Below, in pieces: positions 19,846 through 32,854 of a stretch of DNA of 64,000 nt; the stretch's first letter is position 1, and every line of letters begins with the position of its first letter. The DNA lies in assembly GCA_047967505.1 (NCBI GenBank), contig CM106541.1; one strand, written 5' to 3'. The notes beneath the pieces are model-generated. The model made no database searches. It was not told where the DNA came from and saw only the letters and a list, made by a program, of their open reading frames with translations. The position numbers were made by a program, and so were the translations under genes. The stretch comes from Dipteris shenzhenensis (lineage: Eukaryota; Polypodiophyta; Polypodiopsida; Gleicheniales).

Positions 19846-21954
19846 CCAGGAGGTGGGAGGAGAAAAGAAGGTAGAGGCCCGTTGCACCTTGCGTGCCAAG
19901 AACTCTTGATTCGTCTGCATCATCGACTGGCTAGCAGCGTAGCAGCTCGAATCGAGATTGGAGGCCTTCACTTGAATTTCTGAAGCAAGCATGTTGCCTC
20001 ACCGTCGTTCTAGATTTGCAACTCCATCGTAAGTGCCCTCGCATAGGCGAGACTCGGTTCAACTTCCACCTGCGCCCGTCACCCGCTTATCTGCAAGAAA
20101 GTCATTTGTAATATATACTTGCCAATCAACGGCTGGGAAGGAGGGGCGGATTGGGCACGTAACATTCAGACAGGTAGCTACTAGCATCGAAGGTGTTTTC
20201 ACCTCGTTTTCACCTTGATGCCAATCAAGCGGCAGTCTTGCATGGTCCCGACCGCCTCCATTTGCCAGTAGCCATCTCCTTGGCAACTTCGTGAATCGTG
20301 ATTCACAAGCACTTCACGACTCCACTAGATTCTAGAGAGCTGCAAAAAAAACTCTGAATAGATTATAGCTATTAGCCTATTAGCCCTCAACGTAAATCTA
20401 GGGCGGGTGGGCAAGCCTCTTCGCCTACATGGCCACACAGTGGCCAACTACCTGCTACAGCTCAATGGAAACGCATGCGACATCACGATCGAATGGACTG
20501 GTAGTCATCAGTCGAGTAAAGCAACTTGTTCATTGGCATGAGTTCGTCTCTATTCAAAGATTGCCCAGTCATGCAGCAGCGGCAACCCCTTGTAGCCGTG
20601 GCTTGTGGCCACTTCGCACCAAATCCAGATTCCAGTGACCAGTGTGAAATACAATTGTAAGCGGGGGATTCGGGAAGAGTAAAGAGAAGGCGACTTGCAA
20701 GGATAAAGGCTAAGGGATTCCGAAACTTGGAAGGAGTAAGCCCCTTATGCATTTCACTGTTCAACACGTCCCTTAGCCAACAACGAGCAGCTGGTACCAA
20801 GCATGAACAGAGAGTCACAGACTCCTGAGTCCTTCCTTCAAAAGCTAGCTGCTAGAGACTGAAGGAAGCTGGCATCAATGAGAGAGGAGAGAGTCGAGAC
20901 TACGAGTTGGTAGAGGAAAGTGAGAAGAAGGACGATTCGAGGAGGACGTTGGAGCCAGCTTGGGAGGAGGTTACCATTCATAATTGGTCTGCATTCAGGA
21001 CCACTTACCCGCTCCCTTGGATTCGAATCTAGATTTAGGAAAATATATTTTAAATGTTAATATAAATATAAATATAAATATAAATATATATATATAAAAT
21101 AATATTCACCTTTTAAATGTTAGATTTTGAAAGGTGAATATTATAGGCACCCTTCTTTTGAGAATTTCACGTAAGGTTAGAGTTTCCACGGGTGAAGGCT
21201 AATTTTATGTCTAACCGTTTATTTAAATAACTTCAAAAATATCATGCAGGCTTGAGTACGAGGGTGGTCCTATGGGAAACATTTATTTGGAATGCCTTAT
21301 TAGCTTTTACCCTTATTGAGAAGGGGAAAACCCCTTTGAAGGGTGTCGCAACCTTCTAATTTGAGGGCTGCAAGTTTCCTCCTCATAACTTTCTGCTCAG
21401 TAGTCCGATTGTAATGAAATTTATATCAGCGCGAAGCTCTCTTCAAGGCGCATGTTTGTATGTGATCAGATCTTGAATCAGATATTGTTGCAAAAAGTTA
21501 TGAGTCTCTGTGTTTGACAGTCTGTTTTCATGACAGGGCGCAAGGCCCGTCTTGACACCAAATTACGCAAGAAGAAAGATATTGCAGAATGAGATTAACC
21601 ATTAGAAATCTCATAAATCGAGTACTTCCCTCCTCATTTTGACTTCCATGTGACCACGCTTTCGCTTGAAGATTTTTAGATAATTCATGATTACAGAGTT
21701 TTTGCCTAAATTTCTGTGCTGAGCTTATTGTCACTGTAGGCCATGTTTCTCGCCAGACCTTCACCATGACGGAAATTGCAACAAACGTTTAGTCAAAACT
21801 CTCAACGTCAAACGCACAGGCGTTCTTTACTACAAAGCTTTGATTCTTTAGCAAATACAAGAGAGCTTGTTCTAAAAGTTCGAACGGAAAAATCTACGCT
21901 GTTCATCATGCCTAAACGCCCATCACCGCACTCAAGGCAAACAAGGGATTCAAA
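19846..21954. other. No gene identified; one AT microsatellite
   Basis: GC-richer sequence with many overlapping open frames of 60-110 codons on both strands, none with a motif I recognise. A (TAAATA)n/(TA)n tract lies at 21,057-21,100. The sequence around 20,040-20,900 has no signs of transposon structure and could hold host regulatory sequence. Confidence 0.3.
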
Positions 21955-22141
21955 GGATTTAAGGTCGCATGAGATATACACTTCGAGCGTCGCCGAACCA
22001 CCACTGGTGATTATCGAGTACTCCATTGCGAGATCCATGTCTCCTTCATCACAGCCATCGTTAGTATTGTCGCATCTCACTAAATATTCATGTTCAAAGA
22101 GGCTCACAAGGTCTCCCGTCGTTAGTACATTGGAAGCCTAG
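21955..22141 (-). pseudogene. Papain-family (C1A) cysteine protease exon fragment
   Basis: The minus strand reads VLTTGDLVSLFEHEYLVRCD, then NTNDGCDEGDMDLAMEYSII and TSGG. This follows the C1A pattern around the central domain (TGxLVSLSEQELVDCD, GCxGGxMDxAFxYIxxNGG). The segment lies between the catalytic Cys and His motifs, neither of which is present nearby. After TSGG the sequence no longer looks like the family, so an exon boundary or a break is likely. Fragment only. Confidence 0.55.
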
Positions 22142-22318
22142 ATGGCAGCTGCAAGATGGTAAGGGAAGCCCAACAGCTTCTTGCAATGGCAAGCACGCGA
22201 CCAACCATGCAACCAAGAAATGTGAATGTCGATCTCAGAGCTCTGCATCCAAAAAAGAGATCGGGAAAGAGAGAGAGATCAGATCTTGTACCCGAAATGA
22301 AAAATGCATCCAATGGCC

Positions 22319-22504
22319 CATATCGATTAGATCTAATCCAACAATCCTTCCATTCTTCAATCGTCCTAACCGCTCAAACTGAAATCTCTCGTTAATAGAG
22401 AAAGAATGTCTCATATCGATTTGATCTAATCCATCGATCCTCCATATATTCTTCAATCATCCTAACTTGCTCAAACTGAAACCTCTCGTTAATAGAGAAA
22501 GAGA
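22319..22504. repeat. Tandem duplication, 93-bp unit
   Basis: CATATCGATTAGATCTAATC at 22,319 and CATATCGATTTGATCTAATC at 22,412. Each unit ends CTCTCGTTAATAGAGAAAGA. No coding signal. Confidence 0.85.
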
Positions 22505-24545
22505 TTTGAGAGTACGGCATGTTATAGGTTGAGTAACTCAGTAAGTCTTCTTGCAGACTCTGCGCCTGCCATACAAATGTTAACGTTTGATAAGTTTTGG
22601 CGAAATCAGTTAGTGCATTTGGAAAAATCAGCCGTTTTCCTATGAGAGAACATGGAATTCAAAACTGTCGTGTCGCAAACAGGGTGAGGAGAGGCAAGCC
22701 GCTGGGAAACGTTATCCCTGAGCGAGTATCGGCGCTATACTTGCACCAGAGTTCTGATACGCAACTCACTACCAGGTTTTTGCGAGCGAGGATCTCGAAT
22801 TAAGCTCGACCCTGAATGCTACACGACTGTTGTAATTTCCAGGCTATCGCAAGGGATAGTGGCATGATGAATAACCATCCGTGCTGGCTTCTTGACGAAC
22901 AGCACTAAGCACTTGGGGGACAACTGTCCATACTGGTAAGAATCTGCAGCTACGATTGTGGCTAGATTTGGGACGTTTTTGTGAATTTATATGCGTTGCG
23001 GGTCATTGGGTACGTGCAAGTCACGCAAATCTCGGGCCATCGACGAAACTGCGCTTGAGCAGCACTAGAAATTGATCACACAGCTTTGCTTCTTCAAATC
23101 TCTAGCAAATAAGTAACCGCGATCCAAGGGATGAAGGTTCATTAGTTAAGCCAAGCAACTTGGTGGTCAAGCAAGAGGCAGTTTCTCTTGAGCTGAGAGT
23201 TTATCCACGCAGCTTCTGAGCAATTCACAGGAATCAAATTGATGACTACGAAGCAGAGAGGGTTCAACGATCACGAACTGTTGTCCTATGAGCCACGGCC
23301 TGTGGTTGAATCCGTCACTCTGGGAGCACTCTCCTAGAAGAAGCTGCATGGATGTCGGTTCTTGACCATCTATGTGTTCAGGTCGTTGCCTTATCCCCAA
23401 TAATTAGCTATGTTGAATTAGTCTCGTTAGCTCGTTAGCATGGTGCTTGTTTAATATTCTCCATTCTTAAATAGCTGCTTGTTTAATACGTTCCATTGTG
23501 TTAATTTGATTTAGTTCATTCTCTCACTTCTCATGAGTCATGAGAATCCAAGTTTTATCTTCTAGGTTGATTGCACAAGTGCTAGTGTAGCCGTAAAGAA
23601 AGCTCATTTGGATGTAAAAGAAACTATTTTTAAAAGAGTATTGGGCTATTAAAAGGCAATTTTTATAGATTGATCTCCATAAATGCCAATTTGAAACACA
23701 AAGCTCTTTTAAAAGTATACATGAAAAAAGATAGTTTCAATCCTTATTATACTAAGTAAGAATAAATTAAATAATGATTGACCTAGAATTACAACAATTA
23801 AGAATATATTAATTATAGATGTAACAACTAAGATTAAATAAAAACAAGAGCAAAAGTAAATATAGCAAGGAGGCGAAAACAAGAGGAATGGAGTGAGGGG
23901 AGTGATGGACCAACAAGAGGGCGGGAGAAAAGCATGTGAGGGCGTGACATAAGGGAAGGCACCCCATAAGCAAGGGAGGGGAAGGAACAATGGAAAGAAG
24001 GACTGAGAGGAGGAAAGTGAGAAGAGTCATTTAATAAGGAAGCAGTGGTGGCGACTCGAAGAAAGGGAGAGAAGGGAGCAATGGAGGGAGGGAAGGGAAG
24101 GAAGGGAGAGCCAACAAAAGGGAGGGAGGGAGGGAGAGCCAATGAAAGGGATGAAGGGAGGGAAAGCAATGACAACTTGGAATGGGAGGTACCTGCCTTC
24201 AAGACAAACTACATGCTCGAGAAACAAGGCACAATAGGGTGAGAATTGGGCCTGACATCGCAATTTTAGTGGTTGATAGGAAGCGAAAGAGCTAAAAAAG
24301 AGTCATGCATCTCATAGTAAGCCTAAGGCCTCGAAAGAGAGCCATCAACTATGATCCTGTGCCTTCAATCTAGGTGATACAATTGCTCCTTAAATTGACC
24401 TTGGGTACAAAAACAAAAATTGAAGATATAATTAAAAAGACTAATTTCTTTTTAAAAGGAACAAGAAATTCGGAAGAAAGTGAAAGATCTAATAACATAT
24501 TTAAGAAGAATTGTGAGATATTCTAAAATTTCTCATTGTGGACCC
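22505..24545. other. No gene identified; GA-rich low-complexity block
   Basis: No recognisable protein. 23,870-24,180 is a purine-rich stretch of GGGAGGGAGGGA-type words that gives long but meaningless frames rich in F, L, S and P on the minus strand. The remainder is mixed sequence. Confidence 0.35.
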
Positions 24546-24553
24546 CCTTTATT

Positions 24554-24790
24554 CTCAAGGGGGTCACTATGTATAAACCCTCTATACTACATGCATTCAA
24601 GGCCTATTTATAAAATCGCTTATCAGAGTAAAAATTTTATTCATAAAAAGTACCCTTTTCTATACAATTCTGTATAAATTACTTTAAAAATTCCCTTATG
24701 TAGATTAATTTTTGTAAATTTTAGTAATTAAAAATAACCTTATGTTGAACTCACGTGATAGGGTTACATATGATGAGTGACCCCCCCGAG
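24554..24790 (+). mobile_element. MITE family B, copy 1 (237 bp), 8-bp target duplication CCTTTATT
   Basis: It begins CTCAAGGGGGTCACTATG and ends GAGTGACCCCCCCGAG, which are imperfect inverted repeats. CCTTTATT is present at 24,546-24,553 and 24,791-24,798. AT-rich interior without an ORF. Same length and sequence family as 29,495-29,731. Confidence 0.88.
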
Positions 24791-25249
24791 CCTTTATTTG
24801 CCTCCTAGTAGCTCCCCTTACTCCTCTTTACCTCACTTTAAACACCCTTCTTCCCTCATTAAGAAAAGGGATACATACATAAGCCCCCTCCCCCCCCCCC
24901 TTGCCTCCTCTGGCCTCCCAATCACCTTTATACTCTAGTTTCAAGCACATTTCCCCACCCATGTCGACTACATAAGAGGTTAATATGAAAGGGGGCCCTT
25001 TCCTTTAGCCCAGACCTCCTTATACCCTCATACTGCCTCTAGTACCAAACCCTACCTTATATCCTCTTACCCCACTAATTTCTCCCCAAAACCTCGCCTT
25101 CCATTGTAGCTTGTATGGCCATGGGGTATCGCACTTTCCCACAACTAGGGATTCCTTTTGGCAAAAGAAGGGTGTGGATTCTTTGGAATAGAGCATAGCC
25201 AATGCCGTACTTCATCAAAGCCTAGCTCCCGGGAAGCCTCAAGCTTCCC

Positions 25250-28200
25250 ATCTAGGTTAAATTTGGCCTCTTTCCTGATGCGTGTTTTATCTGTAGGAAA
25301 GTTGGCCATTTTGCTAGAACATGCCTAGATAGACCAACAAACACAACCTTGGTAAGAGGTGACAAGACGGGGTCCAAGACCCTTCCATGAAGCACGAAGG
25401 CAAAGATGCTGCGAGTGCGACCCTAAGCCCTCTCAAGCACACCGGCGATTTTGTCAAGTGATTGAGAGGTCGATTTGAAGGATGTCACATAGGTTATCCT
25501 GTCAGTCTCGATAGATGGAAGACTATTGAAAAGAAAGGTAAGTCTATCCGGGAGTCCCTCCCCATGCATGGTGTCCCTGAGAAGGATGTTATAGAAGAAA
25601 AGTTGGATCCCTCTCCTTCATCGGGATGCTTATGGGCATTCCACCATCCCAATTGGTGGAGGTGCCGATCTCTTTGCAAGCCTCATCCAACGATGAAGAG
25701 GAGACCCTCCCTGATGCGAATCACAAAAAGAGAGTGCATGAAGATAAGAAGAGCAAGGAGAAAGGTCAAGGTGAAGGAAATGGATTGCAGAAAATTCCAC
25801 CCTCACATAGCCTCACTAAGAGACTCAAGGATGTGGCGAGGAGTGCCAAGATGGCCAGGGAAAACAGAGTTAACTTCTTTAAAGATGTTCATAAGTCCTT
25901 GGAGGAAAGTTAGGGGGGGTGAGAGATGCAAGGAGAGGACCCAAGTGATGTCATGGAATGTGAGAGGGTGCTGCGGGAAATCCAAGCAAAGAGGATGCCT
26001 GGCTGTAGTCAAAAAATTCAAACTGCATGTGGTAATGCTTCAGGACATCAAACATGGGTCGAATGATGAATTTTGGTTTGCATGCAAGAAGTTGGGATTC
26101 AATGTGTTTGTAAATTGCGTGTTTAGAGGCCAAGGAGGCACAGCCATCCTATTGCATCAATCTCTGCAGGTGAAGGATGAATTCAGGGATGAGGATGGAT
26201 GTCTAGTTGCAGTCTTAGCCTTGATTGATGATTTTTAAGTAGGTTTTGCATGTGTGTATGCTCCAAACGTCCCTGTGGGGAGAGCTAGATGCTGGTTTGT
26301 CCTTAATTCAAGTTGGAGGGTGAGCATTGGTTGGTTGGAGGAGACTGGAATTTCACTGAAGGAGTGGAAGATAGATCGCATGCCACAGCCTACTCCACTA
26401 TACAGGAGCACAAGTCTTGGGATGACTTGGTTCTCAACAAAGGGCTAGTGGATTGCATTGAGTTTGATCAGGAAGGTCTACAAGGTTTCACTATAGTCTG
26501 GTTATGGTGAAGCGGGAAACCAGAGGGCTCGATAGTGCTTGCATCAATACGGAGTGCATAAGTAGCCCCTACATATGAAATGGTAGAGATCAAGACAACT
26601 ATTCTTGACATGGAGCTGGAAGAGGTGGAAGATACCAAACTACGTAGCCGTCAGAGTTGGCTAGCCCTGAGGGATTGCCCAAGTTTTTTTTCCAATCAAT
26701 TAAAAGGAGGCACGAAAAAGAAAATATTGACAGGGTGATGGGTGCTCAGGGATGCTTGGTCTCCGAGCATTGGCATATTGCACACACTTTTCTAAAGGAG
26801 CTTATCTAGATCGTGGGTGAATTCGCCATGCAATCTGCAGACTGGCTTGCCAAGATGGAAGCGCTCTTAATTGGCATTCAAACTTGTGTGTTAGATTACC
26901 ATAAACCTTCTGTGTAGACCCTTCATGACAAGGGAGCCTCCAGGCTATGGCGTCTGATAAGTCCCCTGGCCCAAACGGCCTCATGATCGAATTTTATAGA
27001 GAATTTTGGGACCTTCTGACTCCAGAATACACCGAGATGGTAAACTATGCATTGAATAGAGGTACCCTCTCACCTGATGTTAATGTGGGACTATTGAAGC
27101 TATGCTCTAAGAAGGTCAACACACTGAAGGTCGGTAATGTGACTAGTAGCCGATCACAATGCTTAACACATCATACAATATCCTTGCAAAGGTGCTCGCC
27201 ATCAGAATCAGGGAGGTTTGCATGTCTTCAGTCGACTCGGAACAGTGTGGCTTCATCAAAGGCAAGGAATATTCTTAATGTCTACTGCTATGGACTATGC
27301 TTGGCAAGAAAATAAGAAGGTCCTACTGTTGGGCCTAGACCTGGACAAGGCCTATGATAGAGTCAGGTGGGACTACCTTTTGGCGGTGCTAAGAAAACTT
27401 GGTTTTGGAGATGGGTTTGGAAGTATGGTCGAGGTTCTCTTCAGGAATGCATTAGCAGTTCTTTGCCTCAATGGTGGTGTAGTTGGATGCTTTGATCTCA
27501 AGAGATCCATCCGACAAGGCTGCCCGCTTGCCAATCTCCTCTTCACAATAGGAACAGTTCCCCTCATCCACAAGATTAGAGTTGCAGCAGTAGAATTCAT
27601 GGGATCTGCCTCCCATCGGGAAACCAGTTCAGCACTCAGGTATTTGTGGATGATACAATGATAGGTATAGTAGAAGATCCCCGTAGTGTTAACTCTTTGT
27701 TTGGCATCATCGACCTCTTCTACAAAGCCTTGGGATCACAGTGCAGCTGGCAAAAAATGTTTGCAATCAAAACGATAGATGACCCCCCCTGACGTGGCTT
27801 GCTGACGATATTCAGATATCTTGGCACACCCATCGGTTTGGGGGTGACCCTCCACCAAAGATTCGATTGGTTCCTAGAAAAAATAAAAGCCAAGTTGAGA
27901 CCTTGGCATGGTCTAAGTTTGGGGTGGAATTCTCGTGTGTTGGTTATCTAGCACATTCTTGCAGCAACGACCACCTACATTGCCTCTATTTGTTGGCAGT
28001 TCTCTAAGTGTCAATGGTAGGAAGTGGAGAGGATTTTTTGTGCCTTCCTATGGATGGAGGAAGGTGAAAGGAGGCGGATGAACTACATCCGCTTCCAAAA
28101 AATCAGGGAGGGCTGGGCCTTCCTGCCATTAGAAGGTGCAATATTTCACTCCTGGTGGATAAGTGGCTCCCGCGACTCTTTTTTATCCCCTCCCCTTGGG

Positions 28201-29130
28201 TGGAAATTGTAATTCACTTTATTGAAATAGGCCGGTCTAGTTCAGTGAGCACTTGGAAAGATCTCCCATGGTACCACAAGGTTATCTCCAGCTTTCCCCT
28301 CAAGATAGTGGGTTTGGATCTCATTGCAGGCCTAGTATTGGCTTGGAAGGAATGCAATGATCGGCTAAGGTGGAAGGGGAGGCAAGGCCTGAGAGGCGAT
28401 GCCATCTTGGCAGAATCTATCTGGTGGAGCCGAGCATTCAGACGAGATCCATTCACTCTTCATGACCTCCCGTGCACCCGCACTATGTACAAGAAAGGCT
28501 TAACGAATTGGGGGACATTTGGAACCCTCCGTGGATTGGGTCCCCCTTGAGAAGCTATGTATTTGGTTTTCTCTAAGTCATGGAGTATACGAATTGTTGG
28601 TTGTTGTGATGGAGCGCATCCCGCATGACTAGCCAACTAACGGCATCTCCTCTTTTGAGGGTCGACAGACCTAGTTGCTCATGGGAAGGACATGCCTTAA
28701 TCACCTCTCAGTGATGAGGATTGTGTATAGGAACCTTGAGACTATGGGGCCTCAGTTCATGACCCTCAACAAGAAATGGCATGGGAGAAGAGGCCATGTG
28801 TGGTGGAAGAAGAGGTTCGTAGATATTTGGAAGAAGTGCAGGGCAAGGAAAGCCAACTTTTTGTTGTGGAAGATCACCAATCTCTGGTTGCCCGTTAGAG
28901 GGTCGCTTGTTAAACAGATCCCTATATCCCTAATTTGCCCTCTATGCAGTAAGGTTGTGGAAGCCTTGAAGCATTTGTTTTGGTCTTGTCCGGTTACCAG
29001 GGAGGTCTGGGGTAGAGTGAAAGATGCAATCAGAAAGGCAGGGGTGATGTCTCAATTTTATATCAAAGGAATATGGAGGATGGTGTTGCTTGGGGAAACC
29101 TTTAGCTCCCCTCTACCCTCCTAACATCCT
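25250..29130 (+). pseudogene. L1-type LINE retrotransposon, inactive
   Basis: Order of parts: a CCHC knuckle (CFICRKVGHFARTC, 25,282-25,326) from ORF1; apurinic-type endonuclease from 25,950 (SWNVRGC, later VYAPN at about 26,255 and GGDWNFTEGVEDR at about 26,338); reverse transcriptase from 26,947 (SDKSPGPNGLMIEFYREFW, LDLDKAYDRVRWDYL, IRQGCPLANLLF, FVDD at about 27,643); RNA-proximal segment ERIFCAFLWMEEGERRR (28,027); and a zinc-ribbon of zf-RVT type (HVWWKKRFVDIWKK, ICPLCSK..., HLFWSCPVTREVW, 28,795-29,020). The FxDD motif reads FVDD. More than six stops or frameshifts (for example at 26,238, 26,508, 27,313 and 27,661) separate the frames. No terminal poly(A) or target duplication was found. 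Confidence 0.88.
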
Positions 29131-29494
29131 GGCAATAAGTTCATGCAGCTATATGCCTCTCCATGTGGGAAATGTGAAATTGTTGGCTTTCAAGGTCCAA
29201 GTCGCACTCGGCCATAGGGAGTCCGCCATCATAGCTATGGTCAAGGTGAAACTCAGAGTTCTCGGTTTGATGTTAGGGGAGAAATCCCCAATAATTAGTC
29301 ACACTCTCCTTAGTATTGGCTCCTTCATCTAAGCATTCCGGCATATTTATTTATTTATTTTAAAAACTCATGCCTTTATGAATCTTTAACTTGCCAAAAA
29401 ATTGCTAGGAAACGTGTCTGGCGTTATCTACCTTAATTGGTTGGGATCCCCTTTCAAGTTGATATGGCCTCTGATGGCATGCCACATATCTATA

Positions 29495-29731
29495 CTCGGG
29501 GGGATCACTATGTTTAAACCCTATATATCACTTGCATTTAAGGCCTATTTATAAAATCCCTTATCTGTGATTTTTCATCAATAAAATGTACCCTTTTCCT
29601 ATTCAATCTGTAATTTTTTTTCCAAAATCCTTTTTACAACACCCTTCTATCTTTGAAAAAAATGAAATTAAATATGCCCTTATGTTAAACTCACATGATA
29701 ATCACATATATTGTTGAGTGATTCCCCCGAG
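29495..29731 (+). mobile_element. MITE family B, copy 2 (237 bp), 8-bp target duplication TATCTATA
   Basis: It begins CTCGGGGGGATCACTATG and ends GTGATTCCCCCGAG. TATCTATA flanks it at 29,487-29,494 and 29,732-29,739. Same length as copy 1 and in the same orientation. It lies about 370 bases beyond the last LINE coding sequence. Confidence 0.9.
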
Positions 29732-29739
29732 TATCTATA

Positions 29740-31650
29740 TCCTTGTGCAACCACTGTATCGGTTCTTGAAACCTTGAGGAAAATGTATCAGGATTGAGAT
29801 AGCAATGTGATTGAAAGATTGTCACTTTTGGAGAGTGATTTTCACCTTTGGTTTGAATCAGTAGATAGATTAGCTTGACCTTCATAATTACTCCTCCTTT
29901 TCTAGTTTTGTTTCCCTTGCATGCTCCCAAGTCACTAGGTACCAGAGTTTTGCATGAAGTAAATTGAATTGAACCATGGATAAAATGGCACAAACTTCAA
30001 AGAAGACGGCCCAAACTTTAACCATATGTTGATCTAATGGGACTGTTTATATTAAATATGATGCATGTACTAACAATATGTTGATCTAGTGCAAGTGTAT
30101 ATATTCAATATGATGCATGCACTAGCATCATGTTGCCTATATGCCACTTCTTCTAATAAGAAAAGGTAGCGTTTATCCTCTCATCTTAAAGGCATCCAAC
30201 TTGATCATATTAAGTGCACAAAGTTCTTAAGCTTGTTATCAAGTACCTTTTTCTCAATTTTTGTCTCTTTACTTTTCTTTAAGTTCCATGCCTTCATATT
30301 TATAAATTTGCATCACTTTTTTCTAAATTTTCAAATATCCTAACTTCCAAACCATATGCTAGATGCATATGATATATAAGGAATTTCACACAAAGGTTTA
30401 GTCAAAGATTTGGGATTTCTTAATATTCAATGAGATCCATATTACACTACCTTGACTGCACAATTTGGTAGATAAACTCTATTTTGTAGATGCTCAGTTT
30501 GATAGTTTGGACTCTAGCACACAATCGAGGGTCACAAAGTATAGAAAAAATCTCATAAAAAGTACCAAAAGAAAAGATAGAGTTGGATCAAAAGTACAAG
30601 CATAATGATATCTCAAAATAGATACAACTTACAACCAAGAATTCTCATCAAGAGTACAACCAAAACCTTAGGCTTAGATGTGGTAAGAAATCAGCTAGAG
30701 ATAGGTAGACTAAAGGTTGTTGTGTGGACTTCTCTTCCTCACTGATGGATCCTTGAATGGCCTCAATTGGATAACATGTCGAATGTGGAATTATCTTGTT
30801 TACAATGCAAAGATTATAGCCAAGGGAGGGCCCTAAAATAGGCCACTTAGCCTCCAAATTTGACCTTCCATCTCATACTGCCTATATTTCACTAACAAGA
30901 ATCAAGAATTTGGCATGTTTAATTAGAAAAAGTTTGCATTCAAATTTATCTAAGGTATTTGACTTACGAAAAAGTTATAATTAAATATCTCAAGAAAACT
31001 TTGTATTCAATTTATCTAAAGGTATCCGACTTAGAAAAAATGTAGAATTTGGCCTCAAGAATTAGCCTAACTCCGTATGCTATACATGTGAAGTATCATT
31101 AGCTAAAACCACAATTAGCCAAGGATGATCTAGCACATTAGAAAACATTTTTAAAAGTTTCCACAATTAATGACAAATGTACCTAGCACTTTTTAAGAAG
31201 TCATTACAAACTTTTTAGTCATTCTCATCTAGATAGTACTTGTCCATTCTTGCATTCTATGTCAAGTTTGCTAATGGCATGATTGTATAAATTTCCACCA
31301 TGTTTAAGTTTGTCAAATCATATGTGTTTGTTTTTCCCTTTTATACTAGCCAAGATGAACTTCCAAACCTTGGGGCCTATCTGTTAAAATCAAACTTGAA
31401 TGCTTATAATCCACGTACCTCCCTTGCACTTTTTTTTCCATATTTTGAACTCTTACTAAGTACCATGTACCATGAGTTGCATCCATCTTTCTTGTGCTGA
31501 TAGCTTTGCCATTTCTTTTATGTGCCGATTTCCTCATCTTTTTGTGTCATCATGAAATTATACAGCACAGTCACAACCTATGCCAAATTCATCTCCATTT
31601 GATGATTGTGATTTTGTTTCATGGTTGAAATAAATACCTTGCTTTACCCT
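29740..31650. other. No gene identified; one short direct duplication
   Basis: AT-rich sequence. A duplicated word pair (CATATGTTGATCTAATGGGA / CAATATGTTGATCTAGTGCA, each followed by ATATGATGCATG) lies at 30,020-30,125. A second pair, built on ATTTATCTAAGGTATTTGAC / TTTATCTAAAGGTATCCGAC, lies near 30,940-31,035. No motif-bearing frames. Confidence 0.4.
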
Positions 31651-31659
31651 TGTGAGTCT

Positions 31660-32350
31660 ATCTTTTGACAAGGTTGGACATCCATTTATTTGGCTCACCA
31701 ATTTTCGTCTCAAAAATAAAATTTTCGTCCACCTCTACAATGGGGCCAATGTTTTTCTTAGGGGGCATGTTTCTTGTTTCCTCGAAAATGTCATCAATCT
31801 CATGTCTAATCTCACTAAGTGCAATAACCTCCTCACTTGCATTGCTATTCTCTTCAATAGATTCTTATCCACATGGCTCCACAAAGTCATCATTCTCATC
31901 AACTTCTCCCATTTCACCATCTAACTTAGACCACGTAAACCCTGCATCTAGCCAAGGTTGAAACCACCATTTCAAGTCTTCATACTTGCTAGGTTTCATA
32001 CACCCAAAGACTCACATAGTATGTGAGCATGTCGTAAGGCCTCCTTCAATGCATCAATCATCTTTTCGTAAGAAGAAACACTCTCATAGTCACCTAGATT
32101 TGCTTCAATCAGTCTTCTTGTTTGTTTAAGTATTTTCCATATATGCTCTTAACTTTTATGAGCCCTAAAGAAAGTTAGACCGATTTGAGCACACTCATGC
32201 ATGGCAATTTTATTCAATCTACCATGTAGAATATCTCCAAGATGAAATGCTCTTTCTTGTCCAATCATGCCTCCAACTTTACTATAATAGATTTCAGTAG
32301 CTCATCATTGAAAACAATAAGATCTAGTGGACACTTTAGATTAGGACAAA
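31660..32350 (-). pseudogene. Unrecognised protein-coding remnant
   Basis: Read on the minus strand across one or two frame changes: MIGQERAFHLGDILHGRLNK, IAMHECAQIGLTFFRAHKS, then (after a stop) EHIWKILKQTRRLIEANLGD, YESVSSYEKMIDALKEALRH, CESLGV, a frame change, MKPSKYEDLKWWFQPWLDAG, and an acidic tail with SEIRHEIDDIFEETRNMPPK. The composition and helical periodicity are those of a real protein, over 200 residues long. The family is unknown to me. One stop each near 32,147 and 31,867, and frameshifts near 32,275 and 31,995, make it inactive. Confidence 0.5.
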
Positions 32351-32854
32351 AATCTTGAAATATCTTTATGAACAATACAACAAAGTGACAAGAGAGTATG
32401 CAGTATGTATAAGCCTCTTTACTAATAAAATATCTCTTGAAGGTATAGGTTGGATGGTGATGAATCCATAGTCACAAAATTTTGAAAAAGAAGACTACCT
32501 TGCCTACAAGCACCACGCGCTCCTTCAAGTTCAAATATATGGTGACAAGAAAATATCAATGTAATCAACAACAAGGCCCCAGTCCCCTTCCTCTTCCCTT
32601 CATACTTTTTTCTTTTTTATGAAGTTTTCTTAGACATTTATGTACTTGTCTACTTGCAATCCAGTCATTGTTTGCTTGGGTGTAGACATTTTTTGTGAGG
32701 TTCAAGGAATTTTTTTTAATAGGTATCTTGCATGACCCATAACTTATGCATTGCTTCAATGGAATTTGGCAAACTTTGTCTTCATTTGTAGTACACATTT
32801 CAAACTTCAAGATGAGAGAAAAAAACTATGGAATAAGGATTTGGAACAAGATCG

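Noticed and set aside
20483-20818. 111-codon minus-strand frame
   Set aside because: No motif, and overlapped by an equally open frame on the plus strand. Nothing supports expression.
23709-24263. Overlapping minus-strand frames rich in Leu, Pro and Ser
   Set aside because: Complement of a GGGAGGGA-type purine stretch without motifs.
24554-29731. The two 237-bp direct repeats as LTRs of one element around the LINE
   Set aside because: Each copy has its own inverted ends and its own, different 8-bp target duplication, so they are separate MITE insertions.
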